A DNA stretch of 64,000 nucleotides, taken from positions 1,778,009 to 1,842,008 of the forward strand of contig NZ_CP004350.1 in assembly GCF_000550785.1 (NCBI RefSeq). Direction: 5' to 3'. How positions within the stretch are numbered: position 1 is the stretch's first letter; every line of letters begins with the position of its first letter. The notes below the pieces were generated by a model. The model did not search any database. It had not been told where the DNA came from and saw only the letters and a program-made list of their open reading frames with translations. Position numbers and translations under genes: made by a program. Origin of the DNA: Corynebacterium casei LMG S-19264 (GTDB lineage Bacteria; Actinomycetota; Actinomycetes; Mycobacteriales; Mycobacteriaceae). Of the stretch, positions 46,086 through 54,694 are shown in pieces.

Positions 46086-47453
46086 TTAGCCTAAGGGATT
46101 GATGCCTGCAGCGAACCACCAGACGGCAACCAGTGCGGCTGCGCCCAGGATGAAGAAGATCCAGGAAGAAGCCAGTGGGCGACGAGCTGGGCTAGACAGT
46201 GCCTTCACCCCCAGTGCGCAGTCCACGGAGATAAAGCCAGGGCCGGTGAACTGCACGCCGACGTTGACCACGAACAGAATCAGTGCCAACCACAGGGACT
46301 CAGGCCACGCGAAAACATCCAGGCCGGTGCCGGAAACTGCCAGCTCATGAATGGCCATGAAGCCGGTGACTACCAGCGCCAACATCGATGCAAATGGGGT
46401 GAGCAAGCCCAGGACCAGGAAGGTACCTGCGACCAGCTGGCCGACGGGAACGCCCATGGCCAGGATGTTCGCCATGGTGTAGCTTGCGTACTCCGACTCC
46501 AGGCCAGAGATGCCAGCGGATTCGCCAATGCTAAACAGGGTGCGAACACCCTCAATGATGAGGAAGCCGCCCAGCGCAAAGCGGATAAACAGCAAACCGA
46601 AGTCGATGGTGCCGCGCTTGCCGTACTGGCGGCGCAGTGCCTTTTCTTCCTCAGCCTGCGCTGCGGCAGCGGTGTCAGCATCCAAAGCCATCGCGGTTCC
46701 ATCGGAGTACTGCGATGGAGTATCAAAGTGCTGCGCTGATGCTGCACCAGCGCCTGCGCCAGCACCCACACCGGCTGCTGCGCCTGCTGGCGCTGCTGCC
46801 GGCTGCACGGTGGTTGGCTCGTAGCCGTTGCCTACCGCTGGGGAGACCGTGGTTGGGTCATTCGCGAAGGAATCATTGCGGTTGGCAAAGTCACGGTCAT
46901 CGTAGGAATTGTTCTGTGAACCAGTTGTAGGGCCCAAGTTCATCGTCTCCGTAGGTTGGGACTCAACAGGTGACTGCGGAGCCTGATTATTATTCGGCGG
47001 GGTGTTATTCGGCGTAATCTCTTGCGGCTGAGCACGCCCTGGGCGGTCAAACACACTCGAGCGCTTCGGTTCAGACGCAGCGGCTGCTACTCCCCCTGCT
47101 GCAGCGCCCCCAGCAGCAGCGCCACCTGCGGATGCGGAACCGGCGGATGCCGCGTCGGCGCCGGCGGAAGAATCCTTAGGAGTCGCCGCATTGCCATTCT
47201 TCTTGGAAACAGGTGACGCGGGGGCGGTGGTGGGGGCGTCGCTCAGCTTGGCATCGTCAAGCGAATTGCTCTTTGCTGCCTGCTGCTGAGCCTGAGTTGG
47301 CCTGTTGAAGGACAAAGTTGGCTCATTGGACGGCGCCTTTCGGCTGACATCCTGCTTCGCGTCGGTTGGTGGATTGTACGAAGGAACACCCAACTCATCA
47401 TCAAAGTCTGATGCCTTATCAGGTTGATCATTGGACGGTTTATTCGTGCTCAT
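46086..47453 (-). CDS. DoxX-family membrane protein with long disordered N-terminus
   Basis: 455 residues. Residues 1-280 are low-complexity: Asn/Gln/Pro/Ser-rich, with Ala-Gly runs (SAGGAAAGGAAAGGVAAA). The C-terminal part is a DoxX unit with four hydrophobic helices (about 285-305, 335-360, 362-380, 390-412) plus one extra helix (about 430-450); GLLFIRFALGGFLIIEGV is typical. DoxX proteins are small quinone-pathway or redox-linked membrane proteins; in mycobacteria DoxX works with SodA and SseA. The tail is unusually long. Confidence 0.8.
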   Translation of the reverse strand: MSTNKPSNDQPDKASDFDDELGVPSYNPPTDAKQDVSRKAPSNEPTLSFNRPTQAQQQAAKSNSLDDAKLSDAPTTAPASPVSKKNGNAATPKDSSAGADAASAGSASAGGAAAGGAAAGGVAAAASEPKRSSVFDRPGRAQPQEITPNNTPPNNNQAPQSPVESQPTETMNLGPTTGSQNNSYDDRDFANRNDSFANDPTTVSPAVGNGYEPTTVQPAAAPAGAAAGVGAGAGAGAASAQHFDTPSQYSDGTAMALDADTAAAAQAEEEKALRRQYGKRGTIDFGLLFIRFALGGFLIIEGVRTLFSIGESAGISGLESEYASYTMANILAMGVPVGQLVAGTFLVLGLLTPFASMLALVVTGFMAIHELAVSGTGLDVFAWPESLWLALILFVVNVGVQFTGPGFISVDCALGVKALSSPARRPLASSWIFFILGAAALVAVWWFAAGINPLG

Positions 47454-47628
47454 AGCCTAAACACTAGGCGAAAAACTGCCAGCTGGCAGCGAACATTCTC
47501 GGCGCGCCACCGCATTTCCCCCAGCGGGTTGGATTGCTCAACCACCTTGTGTGGCTGTGGATCTAGATTTGTGCCAGAACTTGTTGTAATCTTGTTGACA
47601 CGTCAACACTATGGATTGAAGGAGCAAC

Positions 47629-48717
47629 ATGACTGCCAATAACAGCCAGGAAACCTACGGCGACCCACTCAACGCCTCCCCCGACGGCGAATTTGTGCGC
47701 GATACCAATTACATCGAGGACCGTATTATCCCCGGCATTAGCGAGCCGACGGAGCAGGAAGATGGCACTTTCCACTGGCCGCAAGAAGCTGGCCGCTACC
47801 GCCTGGCCGTCGCACGTGCCTGTCCGTGGGCGCACCGCACCGTTATCGCACGCCGTTTGATGGGCTTGGAAGACACCTTGTCTTTGGCGCTGGCTGGCCC
47901 CACCCACGACGTCAGATCCTGGCAGTTCGATTTGGATGAAGGCGGCGTGGATCCGGTCCTGAAGATTCCGCGCCTGCAGGACGCTTATTTCAAGCGCTTC
48001 CCTGACTACCCGCGCGGAATTACGGTTCCGGCCATCGTGGAGGAATCCACCGGTCGCGTTGTGACCAATGATTACCCATCTATCGTGCGCGATTTCATCA
48101 CGGGTTGGAAGGATTTCCAGCGTGAGGGTGCGCCGGAGCTGTATCCGCAGCAGCTTGCCGATGAAATGGAGGAGATCAACTACTACATCTTCAAGGCAAT
48201 TAACAACGGTGTGTATCGCTGTGGTTTCGCAGGTTCCCAGGAAGCGTATGAGTCCGCGTATGAGTTCATGTGGGAGGCGCTCGACTGGGTTGAAAAGCGT
48301 TTGGGCAAGCAGCGCTACATGGTCGGCGAGCACATTACGGAGACCGATATTCGCCTGTTTGTTACCCTGATTCGCTTTGACCCGGTCTATTACAGCCACT
48401 TCAAGTGCTCGCGCCACAAGCTGGCCGAGATGCCGAATATTCGCGGCTACCTGCAGGAGCTGTTCCAGATTCCGGGCTTTGGTGACACCACCGATTTCAC
48501 CGAAATCAAGCAGCACTACTTCATGGTGCACACCGAAATTAACCCGACCAAGATTGTTCCCGTCGGCCCCGACATGTCCTGGCTGATGCAACCCCATGAC
48601 CGCGACCGCTTCGGCGGCCAGCCTTTCGCCGACGGCACCACCCTGCCGGGCGCTGTGCCAGCGGGCGAGGAAGTCAAAAACCCTGAGGACTTCCAGCTGC
48701 CACTCTTTGAGCGCTAG
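47629..48717 (+). CDS. Glutathionyl-hydroquinone reductase-like (xi-class GST, mycothiol-type)
   Basis: 362 residues. Seen: catalytic ARACPWAHRTVIARRL (about 61-76), VPAIVEESTGRVVTNDYPSI (thioredoxin-like cis-Pro region) and the all-helical C-terminal domain with ETDIRLFVTLIRFDPVYYSHF. Family members (YqjG/ECM4) reduce thiol-quinone conjugates; corynebacteria use mycothiol instead of glutathione, so a mycothiolyl substrate is inferred. Start ATG 47,629 follows GAAGGAG. The stop lies inside a tandem duplication. Confidence 0.85.
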   Translation: MTANNSQETYGDPLNASPDGEFVRDTNYIEDRIIPGISEPTEQEDGTFHWPQEAGRYRLAVARACPWAHRTVIARRLMGLEDTLSLALAGPTHDVRSWQFDLDEGGVDPVLKIPRLQDAYFKRFPDYPRGITVPAIVEESTGRVVTNDYPSIVRDFITGWKDFQREGAPELYPQQLADEMEEINYYIFKAINNGVYRCGFAGSQEAYESAYEFMWEALDWVEKRLGKQRYMVGEHITETDIRLFVTLIRFDPVYYSHFKCSRHKLAEMPNIRGYLQELFQIPGFGDTTDFTEIKQHYFMVHTEINPTKIVPVGPDMSWLMQPHDRDRFGGQPFADGTTLPGAVPAGEEVKNPEDFQLPLFER

Positions 48718-48766
48718 GTTTTAGCGCGGCACCACCTGAGCGCTAGGTTTTAGCGCGGCACCACCT
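48709..48766. repeat. 29-bp perfect tandem duplication over the gene end
   Basis: Two exact 29-bp copies (48,709-48,737 and 48,738-48,766), each starting GAGCGCTAGGTTTTAGCGCG and thus each carrying the last codons and stop. A partial third start, GAGCG, follows. Confidence 0.9.
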
Positions 48767-48790
48767 GAGCGGAAGTGGTGCCGCGCGCTT
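48753..48790. terminator. Terminator between the convergent GST and lysG genes
   Basis: GCGCGGCACCAC (48,753-48,764) pairs with GTGGTGCCGCGC (48,775-48,786), followed by GCTTTT. The left arm also exists in the first repeat copy, so two competing stems can form. Confidence 0.7.
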
Positions 48791-48791
48791 T

Positions 48792-49673
48792 TCATTTGCG
48801 CTGCGGCAGGGCTTTTTTGGCGGCGCCGACGACGCTGCTGGTGAGCTTTTCCAGCACCTCCGATTCCAGGCGCCAGCGCTGCCAGTAGAGGTCGACTTCA
48901 ATGTCTTCGCCGTCGAGTTCTACTAATTCGCCGGAGTTTAAGTATTGCTGTACCTGGATCTCGGCGAGCACGCCCCAACCCAGGCCGATGCGCACAGCTT
49001 CCAGGTAGGCCTCCGAAGTGGGAATCTGCGAGACCCTACCGCGGATAACGTGCAGTTCCACCGAACGATCCCGCATGGCCTGGTCCAAGATGGCGTCTTG
49101 CGGGCCATAAATAACCAGCGGCATCTGCCGCCACACCAGGCCGAGTTCCGTGTTGAAACGGGACTTGATTTCAGGCGTGCTCACCGCGACATAACGCATG
49201 GTGCCCAGATATTCAGACACGCAGCCAGACACCGGGTCTTCTTCATGGGTAATCGCGCCGAGAACGTCACCGCGACGCAGCATGGACAGCGTGCGGGACT
49301 CATCTTCCACGCGCAGCCGCAGCGCGGCCTCACCGTATTGCGCCATTTCCGCCATCACTGCCTTGAACCAGGTTGCCAAGGTGTCATTGTTGACGGCCAC
49401 CGACAGCGGCACGCGCTGAAGACGCTGGCCCAGGCGGGCATCAGTTTCTGCTTGCACTAGCGCCATGCGGCGGGCAGACTGCACCAAGATTTCACCAGCA
49501 TCGGTTGCGGTGACCGGATTCGCGCGACGTAGCAGCACGCGGCCTGTCGATGCTTCCAGCGATTTAATACGCTGGCTCACCGCCGACGGTGTGATTCCCA
49601 GCACCGTGGCAGCGTACTCAAAGCTGCCTTCATCGACGATGGCCAGCAGCGTTTCCAAATGAACCGGATTCAT
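48792..49673 (-). CDS. lysG: LysR-type regulator of lysE (LysG/ArgP family)
   Basis: 293 residues. N-terminal winged helix-turn-helix (about 1-60; HLETLLAIVDEGSFEYAATVLGITPSAVSQRI), then the LysR effector-binding domain. In C. glutamicum LysG senses Lys, Arg or His and activates lysE. The gene diverges from lysE with 69 bp between the chosen starts, the classic arrangement, so the operator must lie there. Confidence 0.93.
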   Translation of the reverse strand: MNPVHLETLLAIVDEGSFEYAATVLGITPSAVSQRIKSLEASTGRVLLRRANPVTATDAGEILVQSARRMALVQAETDARLGQRLQRVPLSVAVNNDTLATWFKAVMAEMAQYGEAALRLRVEDESRTLSMLRRGDVLGAITHEEDPVSGCVSEYLGTMRYVAVSTPEIKSRFNTELGLVWRQMPLVIYGPQDAILDQAMRDRSVELHVIRGRVSQIPTSEAYLEAVRIGLGWGVLAEIQVQQYLNSGELVELDGEDIEVDLYWQRWRLESEVLEKLTSSVVGAAKKALPQRK

Positions 49674-49742
49674 GAAGTCATTCTAACCTACGATGAGTTT
49701 CAATAACTGGACTTCATCAAATTGACGTTGCAGAGTGTGGCT

Positions 49743-50468
49743 ATGTCAATGTTGTCTGTTTATGCTGCCGGCTTTGCACTCGGTATCTCGCTGATTGTAG
49801 CGATCGGTCCTCAAAATGCCCTGTTGCTCAAGCTTGGCATCAAGCGCGACCATGTGTGGGTGGTCATTGCTATCTGTGCGATTTCAGACATCATTTTGAT
49901 TTTGGGCGGCACCGCCGGCGTTGGCTACTTGGTTGAGACTTTCCCAACTGCGCTGGTTGCGCTGAAGTATCTCGGTGCTGCCTATCTGGCTTACTTTACA
50001 TTCTTGTGCTTCCGCGATGCCTTCCGTGACAAGGTCGAGACCTTGTCCCCGTCCAACACCGAGCCAAATAAGACGCAGCAAATCGATGCCTTCGATGGCG
50101 GCGCACCCACCGGCCCTGGCTCTTCATCTGTTGATACTCGTAAGCGCACGACGCGGCTTCGTCGACAGATGCAAAAGTCCACCTGGTTAAAGCCTGCCCT
50201 TGCGGCCTTGGCCATCTGCTGGCTCAACCCGGCTGCCTATGTTGACGTGCTCGTCATGATTGGCGGCCTGGCCAACCAGTACGGCACCGATGGCCGCTGG
50301 ATCTTTGCCGCCGGCGCTATCACCGCATCCATGGTGTGGTTTCCCACCATCGGCCTATCTGCCGCGAAGTTCTCCCACGTTCTATCGCGCCCAGCTGTGT
50401 GGCGCGGAATCAACTTCGGCATCGGCTGCATCATGATCGGCCTGACCATCAAGCTGCTGCTCAGCTAG
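49743..50468 (+). CDS. lysE: Basic amino acid exporter LysE
   Basis: 241 residues from ATG 49,743; ATG 49,749 or upstream TTG 49,722 are possible. LysE/RhtB fold: about six helices, with GPQNALLLKLGIKRDHVWVV near the N-terminus, a hydrophilic loop (about 110-150) and CWLNPAAYVDVLVMIGGLANQYG followed by GRWIFAAGA. These match C. glutamicum LysE in length and motifs. Exports Lys and Arg. Its 3' end overlaps the converging benE tail by 87 bp. Confidence 0.93.
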   Translation: MSMLSVYAAGFALGISLIVAIGPQNALLLKLGIKRDHVWVVIAICAISDIILILGGTAGVGYLVETFPTALVALKYLGAAYLAYFTFLCFRDAFRDKVETLSPSNTEPNKTQQIDAFDGGAPTGPGSSSVDTRKRTTRLRRQMQKSTWLKPALAALAICWLNPAAYVDVLVMIGGLANQYGTDGRWIFAAGAITASMVWFPTIGLSAAKFSHVLSRPAVWRGINFGIGCIMIGLTIKLLLS

Positions 50469-51742
50469 CTCTTCTTCACTCGCTTCTTGGACCTCGACCT
50501 TCTTCGGCTTGGGGTCCATCAGCCATGCCACCAGGCAACCAAACACGGTCCCCCAGAATGGCGCGCTGATTCCCAGCAGCGTTATCTCCGAGACGGTGAC
50601 CAGGAAACACACTAGCGCGCCCGTGCAGAACACGCCTGAAAACCCAGCCACGAATGCATTCTTTAGCGGCGTGAGCATAGCGATGCCCGCCAGCGCCGCA
50701 ATAAAGGATGCCGGCATAGCCAACATGAAACCAACAAAGACTGGCGCAAAGAGCCCAACCCAGATTGCGCCGACCGCAGTCACCATCGCCGCCGTATAGT
50801 GGCGCTGCTTGTTCGGACCGGACACAATCAACGCGTTGGTCGGCCCGGTGAGACAAGATGTGACATTGCCAATCAGCGCCATCGGTAAAGACACCAGGCC
50901 GCTGGCCGCCGCAGCGAGGTTAACTCCGGGCTTGTGCCCCGCAGCCTGCAGCACCGCGATACCCTGGCCATTTTGCACAATCACCACCGTTATTGCCAAC
51001 GGCACGACTAGCTCGGTCATCGCAGCCAAGGAGAACTCCGGGGCGGTATAGACGGGCGATGCCACCACGCCAGCATCCAGGATTCCACCGCCCAACTGCC
51101 CTGCGGCCATCGCGATAACAATGCCCACCACCGCCGCCATTGCCACCGGCGGCGCAACCGCAGCAATCTTAGGGCTAGCGCTTAAGACAATGAAGATGAG
51201 ACTCATCGGAATCGCAATGAGCGGATCATCGACGGCCGCGGAAATCAGGTCCAGGCCGAAACGCAGGAAGATGCCGGCCACCATCGCCATGACAATCGTC
51301 GGCGGCAATACCGCCATAATCTTGCCAATCAGGCCCGTCCATCCCAACAAGAACACCAGCACGGCCGTGGCAAGATAGGCACCGATGACTTCCCCGAAGC
51401 TCAAATGCGTCAGCGCATCACCCGCGAGCACCGTACCGGGGATAGTCAGAAGTACGCCTGCGGGCTGCGGTAAAGATACGTCAAAAACAGCGTGAGGAGA
51501 CCGTTGCCCAAGAAGGCACCGAAGATCCACGAAGAAGTCTGCTCCGGGCTGAGGTTGCCCGCGGCAGCCGCCGCCAAAATGACCGCGATGGGACCCGAGG
51601 CGGAGAAAATCAGGGCAACTAATCCATCACCTAACTCCTGGGGTCCTAAATCGCGGAAAATTTCCCGGATAGAAGGCCGCGGCAAGTAAGGCTTCTCCAC
51701 CGCCAGCAAAGGAGAAAACTTTTTATTAACCGGCTTGCTCAT
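50382..51742 (-). pseudogene. benE: BenE-family benzoate/H+ symporter, frameshifted
   Basis: Two overlapping minus-strand frames give one protein: the first (from ATG 51,742) ends FLTYLYRSPQAYF-stop at 51,446; the second continues from the same point with GVLLTIPGTVLAGDALTHLS and runs to 50,382. BenE proteins read ...YRSPQAV-LTIPG without a break, so one base is missing near 51,455. About 11 membrane segments remain in the second part, with GPTNALIVSGP and an acidic hydrophilic tail. The tail is antisense to the end of lysE. A sequencing error is possible. Confidence 0.8.
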
Positions 51743-51921
51743 GCCAACAATTGTGCTTTCAATCACGCCAGTTCGCACCTGCCTACCCCTCCCCGCAATT
51801 GCTTAAGAGAGCTACCGCGTCACGCAATTCATATCCGCGCAGCACGATCCACCAGGGACGCGGTTCACAGTTCGCACGCCTGTACCCCCGCCGAACGCAC
51901 TTTTGGGCGAAATTGCTCCAC

Positions 51922-51971
51922 CTGTGGACAACTTGGCCTGTTGAGTGACGCGTCAACGTAGTTATCCACAG
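51922..51971. promoter_or_regulatory. Pair of inverted DnaA-box-like sites
   Basis: CTGTGGACAAC (51,922-51,932) and GTTATCCACAG (51,961-51,971) form an imperfect inverted repeat (10 of 11). The second contains the full consensus TTATCCACA; the first is TTGTCCACA on the other strand. They lie 54-103 bp ahead of the HNH gene. Confidence 0.6.
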
Positions 51972-52024
51972 ATTTCGAGGCTTGCTCTGGTGTGGGGTTG
52001 CGCTTTGGGTTTAGCGTCGAAGTT

Positions 52025-53131
52025 ATGAAAAATTACAAAGCATTCATACAACAAGCCACCCAGGCGGTGAGCGTTTTAAGAGACATGGCGGAACTATCCG
52101 TTTATGACATGGCCGCCGATGACATGGCGTTAAAGACGGCGAGAAAGTACGCCAAGTTAGCGGATGTCTTCTTCGGCTCCACCGACTCACCACGCCTTCA
52201 ACGCGAGTCCGTAGCACTCGCCGAAGAGCGCGGGTTGAGTATGGAACGTCTACAGATGATTGATAGTCACGCTCAGAAGTTAAAGAAAAAGCGCGGTGCC
52301 GCGTGGAAACTCCGTGCTGAGTTGATTGCACATGAGGGCACTTATGAAGAAGTCAATGCTCTGGGCAACCAGCGCGTCGACGAACTCGTTGGTGACAAAC
52401 CAAAAGAACCCGGTATGCGTAAAAGCCGCCCGAAAAATGGCATGGTCACGATGAGCATCACCGATACCCAGCGCCGCATCACCGACTTTGAGAAAACGCT
52501 TGATGCCATATCCACCACGGACCAACCCCGCTCGAAAGCATTATTAGAAGCGTTTTGGAAACACATCGATGGCGGCGGTGGTGTTCTCAAACCCGAATAC
52601 CGCACCGTCATTGCCGTTGGACTGGACCAATCCGCGCAGATCATTCGCGGTGAAGGCGACGAATCCATCATCGGAGCATCCGACGGCACGACCATGACCG
52701 GCGCTGAGATCGTTAACCTTGCGATGTCCGGAGCCCTTGGCGACAAGATTTACGCCGGACTCTTCCACCCCACCGCCGGACCGGTCAATCTCTACGAAGC
52801 AAGGTTCGCGTCAGGCAAACAGCGAATCTTGGCCATCGCAGAAAACCTGGTGTGCCCATGGCCGGACTGCAAAGTGCCGGCCGATAGATGCCAGGTACAT
52901 CACATCGACGCGCATAAGAACGGCGGGCAGACTAATCCGTCGAATCTCACCACGCTGTGCGCTTATCACAACGGTGTCAATGACGACGGCGCCCGGGCAA
53001 GGCGCCGCGAGAAAAGTCGAGGTCGGATGATGCGCCACCGCGGACAGGTCAAGCTTGTTACCCCAGGCGGAAAACTGCTGGGCAACACACATGAGCTAAG
53101 TGGAATGGGGGCAATGGATCTATTGGCATAG
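52025..53131 (+). CDS. HNH endonuclease-domain protein (13E12/DUF222-like)
   Basis: 368 residues from ATG 52,025 (MKNYKAFIQQATQAVSVLRD). N-terminal helical part like DUF222, C-terminal HNH: CPWPDCKVPADRCQVHHID, then HKNGGQTNPSNLTTLCAYHN, with two Cys pairs for zinc and the central HH. The family is abundant and repeated in corynebacteria and mycobacteria; function unknown, sometimes called 13E12 repeat proteins and suspected to be mobile. Inverted DnaA-box-like sites precede it, a terminator follows. Confidence 0.85.
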   Translation: MKNYKAFIQQATQAVSVLRDMAELSVYDMAADDMALKTARKYAKLADVFFGSTDSPRLQRESVALAEERGLSMERLQMIDSHAQKLKKKRGAAWKLRAELIAHEGTYEEVNALGNQRVDELVGDKPKEPGMRKSRPKNGMVTMSITDTQRRITDFEKTLDAISTTDQPRSKALLEAFWKHIDGGGGVLKPEYRTVIAVGLDQSAQIIRGEGDESIIGASDGTTMTGAEIVNLAMSGALGDKIYAGLFHPTAGPVNLYEARFASGKQRILAIAENLVCPWPDCKVPADRCQVHHIDAHKNGGQTNPSNLTTLCAYHNGVNDDGARARRREKSRGRMMRHRGQVKLVTPGGKLLGNTHELSGMGAMDLLA

Positions 53132-53135
53132 AAAA

Positions 53136-53172
53136 AGCTCCTCTTGGAAACTGTGGTTTCTCAAGAGGAGCT
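53136..53172. terminator. Terminator between HNH and YkvI-like genes
   Basis: AGCTCCTCTTG (53,136-53,146) pairs with CAAGAGGAGCT (53,162-53,172). Confidence 0.75.
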
Positions 53173-53183
53173 GGAAAGGAGAC

Positions 53184-54506
53184 TTACTTAGCGGCGTCTG
53201 GTGCCTTCGAATCCTTGCCGTTTGCTACATCGGAATCAACAACCGGGTCAGGTACTCCATCGCGTTCGATGTAGTACTCGACATCGGTGATCTCTTCTTC
53301 GATTTCGTCGGCAGTAAATTCAATCTCGGAGTCGGAGTCGAGCTCTTCCGTGACCTCTCCAACGAGGTCTTCAAAGAGGACTTCATGGTCGAGGTTGGAT
53401 TCAACGAGCTCGCAGCCGATCACATCATCGTGCTTTTCGTCGTACTTCTCTTCTGGGTGCAGCTTCAGACGAAGCAGGGACTTGATGCGCTCGCGGCGAA
53501 CGGACTCATCACGAATCTTGGACAGGCTGCGGAACCAGGCGAAGACCAGCACAACAACCATGAACATGCCCATGTAGCCCAGAATTGGGTAGACATAGTT
53601 CATCAAAGTCTTAAATCCGAAGAAGGACATTCCGTAGCCTGCGAGAGTACCCACAACGAAGATTGGGTAGGTGCGGTTTTCGCGACCCGATGCCAGACGC
53701 TTGCCCAGTGCGTAGAACATGCCGATGGCGGTGTTGAAACTCATCAAGAAGATGACAATCGCCATGAGGAAGCCAGCGGTGCTGCCCATCTCATTGACCA
53801 GGACCAGCATTGGAACATCGGAGTCACCAATCTTGTCCGCGCCCATCAGCAGGACGAAACCAGAGATACCGAGCAGGATGGCATAGGTGACGCCGCCCCA
53901 GCCAGCCTCGCGTGGGCTGATGTGGTCGCCGCCGATAACCAGCGACATAGATACGGCCAGGATGAGGGCAAGGCCGTTGTCGTTCACCGCAGACAGCAGC
54001 CAGTTACCAATTGGAGCTTCGGTCTGCGATGCAATGTCGATGACCTCGCCGGCATTTTCCGGCATGTTCATCAAGGTGTAGATGAGCAGCGCGATAACAG
54101 CGATGATGATCGTTGGCGTCAGCAAGCCAATAACATTGGATACCTTGTCCACATCCAACAGACCGGTGACCAAAACGAGCACCAGCATCAAGGTCGAGCC
54201 GACCCAGGCTGGCCAGCCAAACTGCTGCGCCATGTTGGAACCAGCGCCCGCCAGCATGACGAAGCCGACAGCGAATAGCGTGAAAATCACGGCGATATCC
54301 AGCAGCTTCGACACGATCGGGTGAGTTACTTTCCTAAACACCGCGTTGTGCTCAGAAGCGTGGAAGTAGGAACCCAGCTGCAGGAACACCGTGCCGGCAA
54401 TGGTCATGATGACACCGGCAATAATAATGCCCCAGACACCGTTGATACCGAATGAGCTGAAGTACTGAACGACCTCTTGGCCGGTGGCAAAGCCAGCGCC
54501 CACCAA
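53184..54506 (-). CDS. YkvI-like membrane transporter, N-terminus probably damaged
   Basis: 440 residues from TTG 54,506 (LVGAGFATGQEVVQYFSSFG). About ten membrane helices of the LeuT/APC type, then a very acidic cytosolic tail (about 345-440). YkvI-family members carry some 10-15 residues before VGAGFA that complete helix 1; here no in-frame ATG exists. ATG 54,520 (MFSAC) would join in sense to LVGAGF if one base were added, and GAGGTG-ATG at 54,555 also leads out of frame. So either a 1-base loss or an unusual TTG start. Substrate unknown. Confidence 0.7.
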   Translation of the reverse strand: MVGAGFATGQEVVQYFSSFGINGVWGIIIAGVIMTIAGTVFLQLGSYFHASEHNAVFRKVTHPIVSKLLDIAVIFTLFAVGFVMLAGAGSNMAQQFGWPAWVGSTLMLVLVLVTGLLDVDKVSNVIGLLTPTIIIAVIALLIYTLMNMPENAGEVIDIASQTEAPIGNWLLSAVNDNGLALILAVSMSLVIGGDHISPREAGWGGVTYAILLGISGFVLLMGADKIGDSDVPMLVLVNEMGSTAGFLMAIVIFLMSFNTAIGMFYALGKRLASGRENRTYPIFVVGTLAGYGMSFFGFKTLMNYVYPILGYMGMFMVVVLVFAWFRSLSKIRDESVRRERIKSLLRLKLHPEEKYDEKHDDVIGCELVESNLDHEVLFEDLVGEVTEELDSDSEIEFTADEIEEEITDVEYYIERDGVPDPVVDSDVANGKDSKAPDAAK

Positions 54507-54637
54507 CAGGCGGAAAACATGGAATAACCTGGTTTTATATAGTTTTGATTACCATGAGACACCTCACAGCCGAACTTATTGTGTGAACCAATAAGAATTT
54601 TGCGCTTCGCCCAGCACACAGCTCAGAGCATGAGAAA

Positions 54638-54680
54638 ACCCGCACACCAACTCCCAATCCTCCAGAGTTGATATGCGGGT
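54638..54680. terminator. Terminator of gatB
   Basis: ACCCGCA and CCAACTC-type outer and inner arms (from 54,638) pair with GAGTTG and TGCGGGT (to 54,680), followed on the minus strand by TTTTCTC. Confidence 0.7.
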
Positions 54681-54694
54681 CTTTAAGCCTGCAA

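Noticed and set aside
47563..48597. 344-codon open frame antisense to the quinone reductase-like gene
   Set aside because: Codon-bias shadow; the plus-strand protein carries the CPWAHR active site and a proper ribosome site.
53100..54278. 392-codon open frame antisense to the YkvI-like gene
   Set aside because: His/Gln/Asp-rich composition typical of antisense reading; no start signal.
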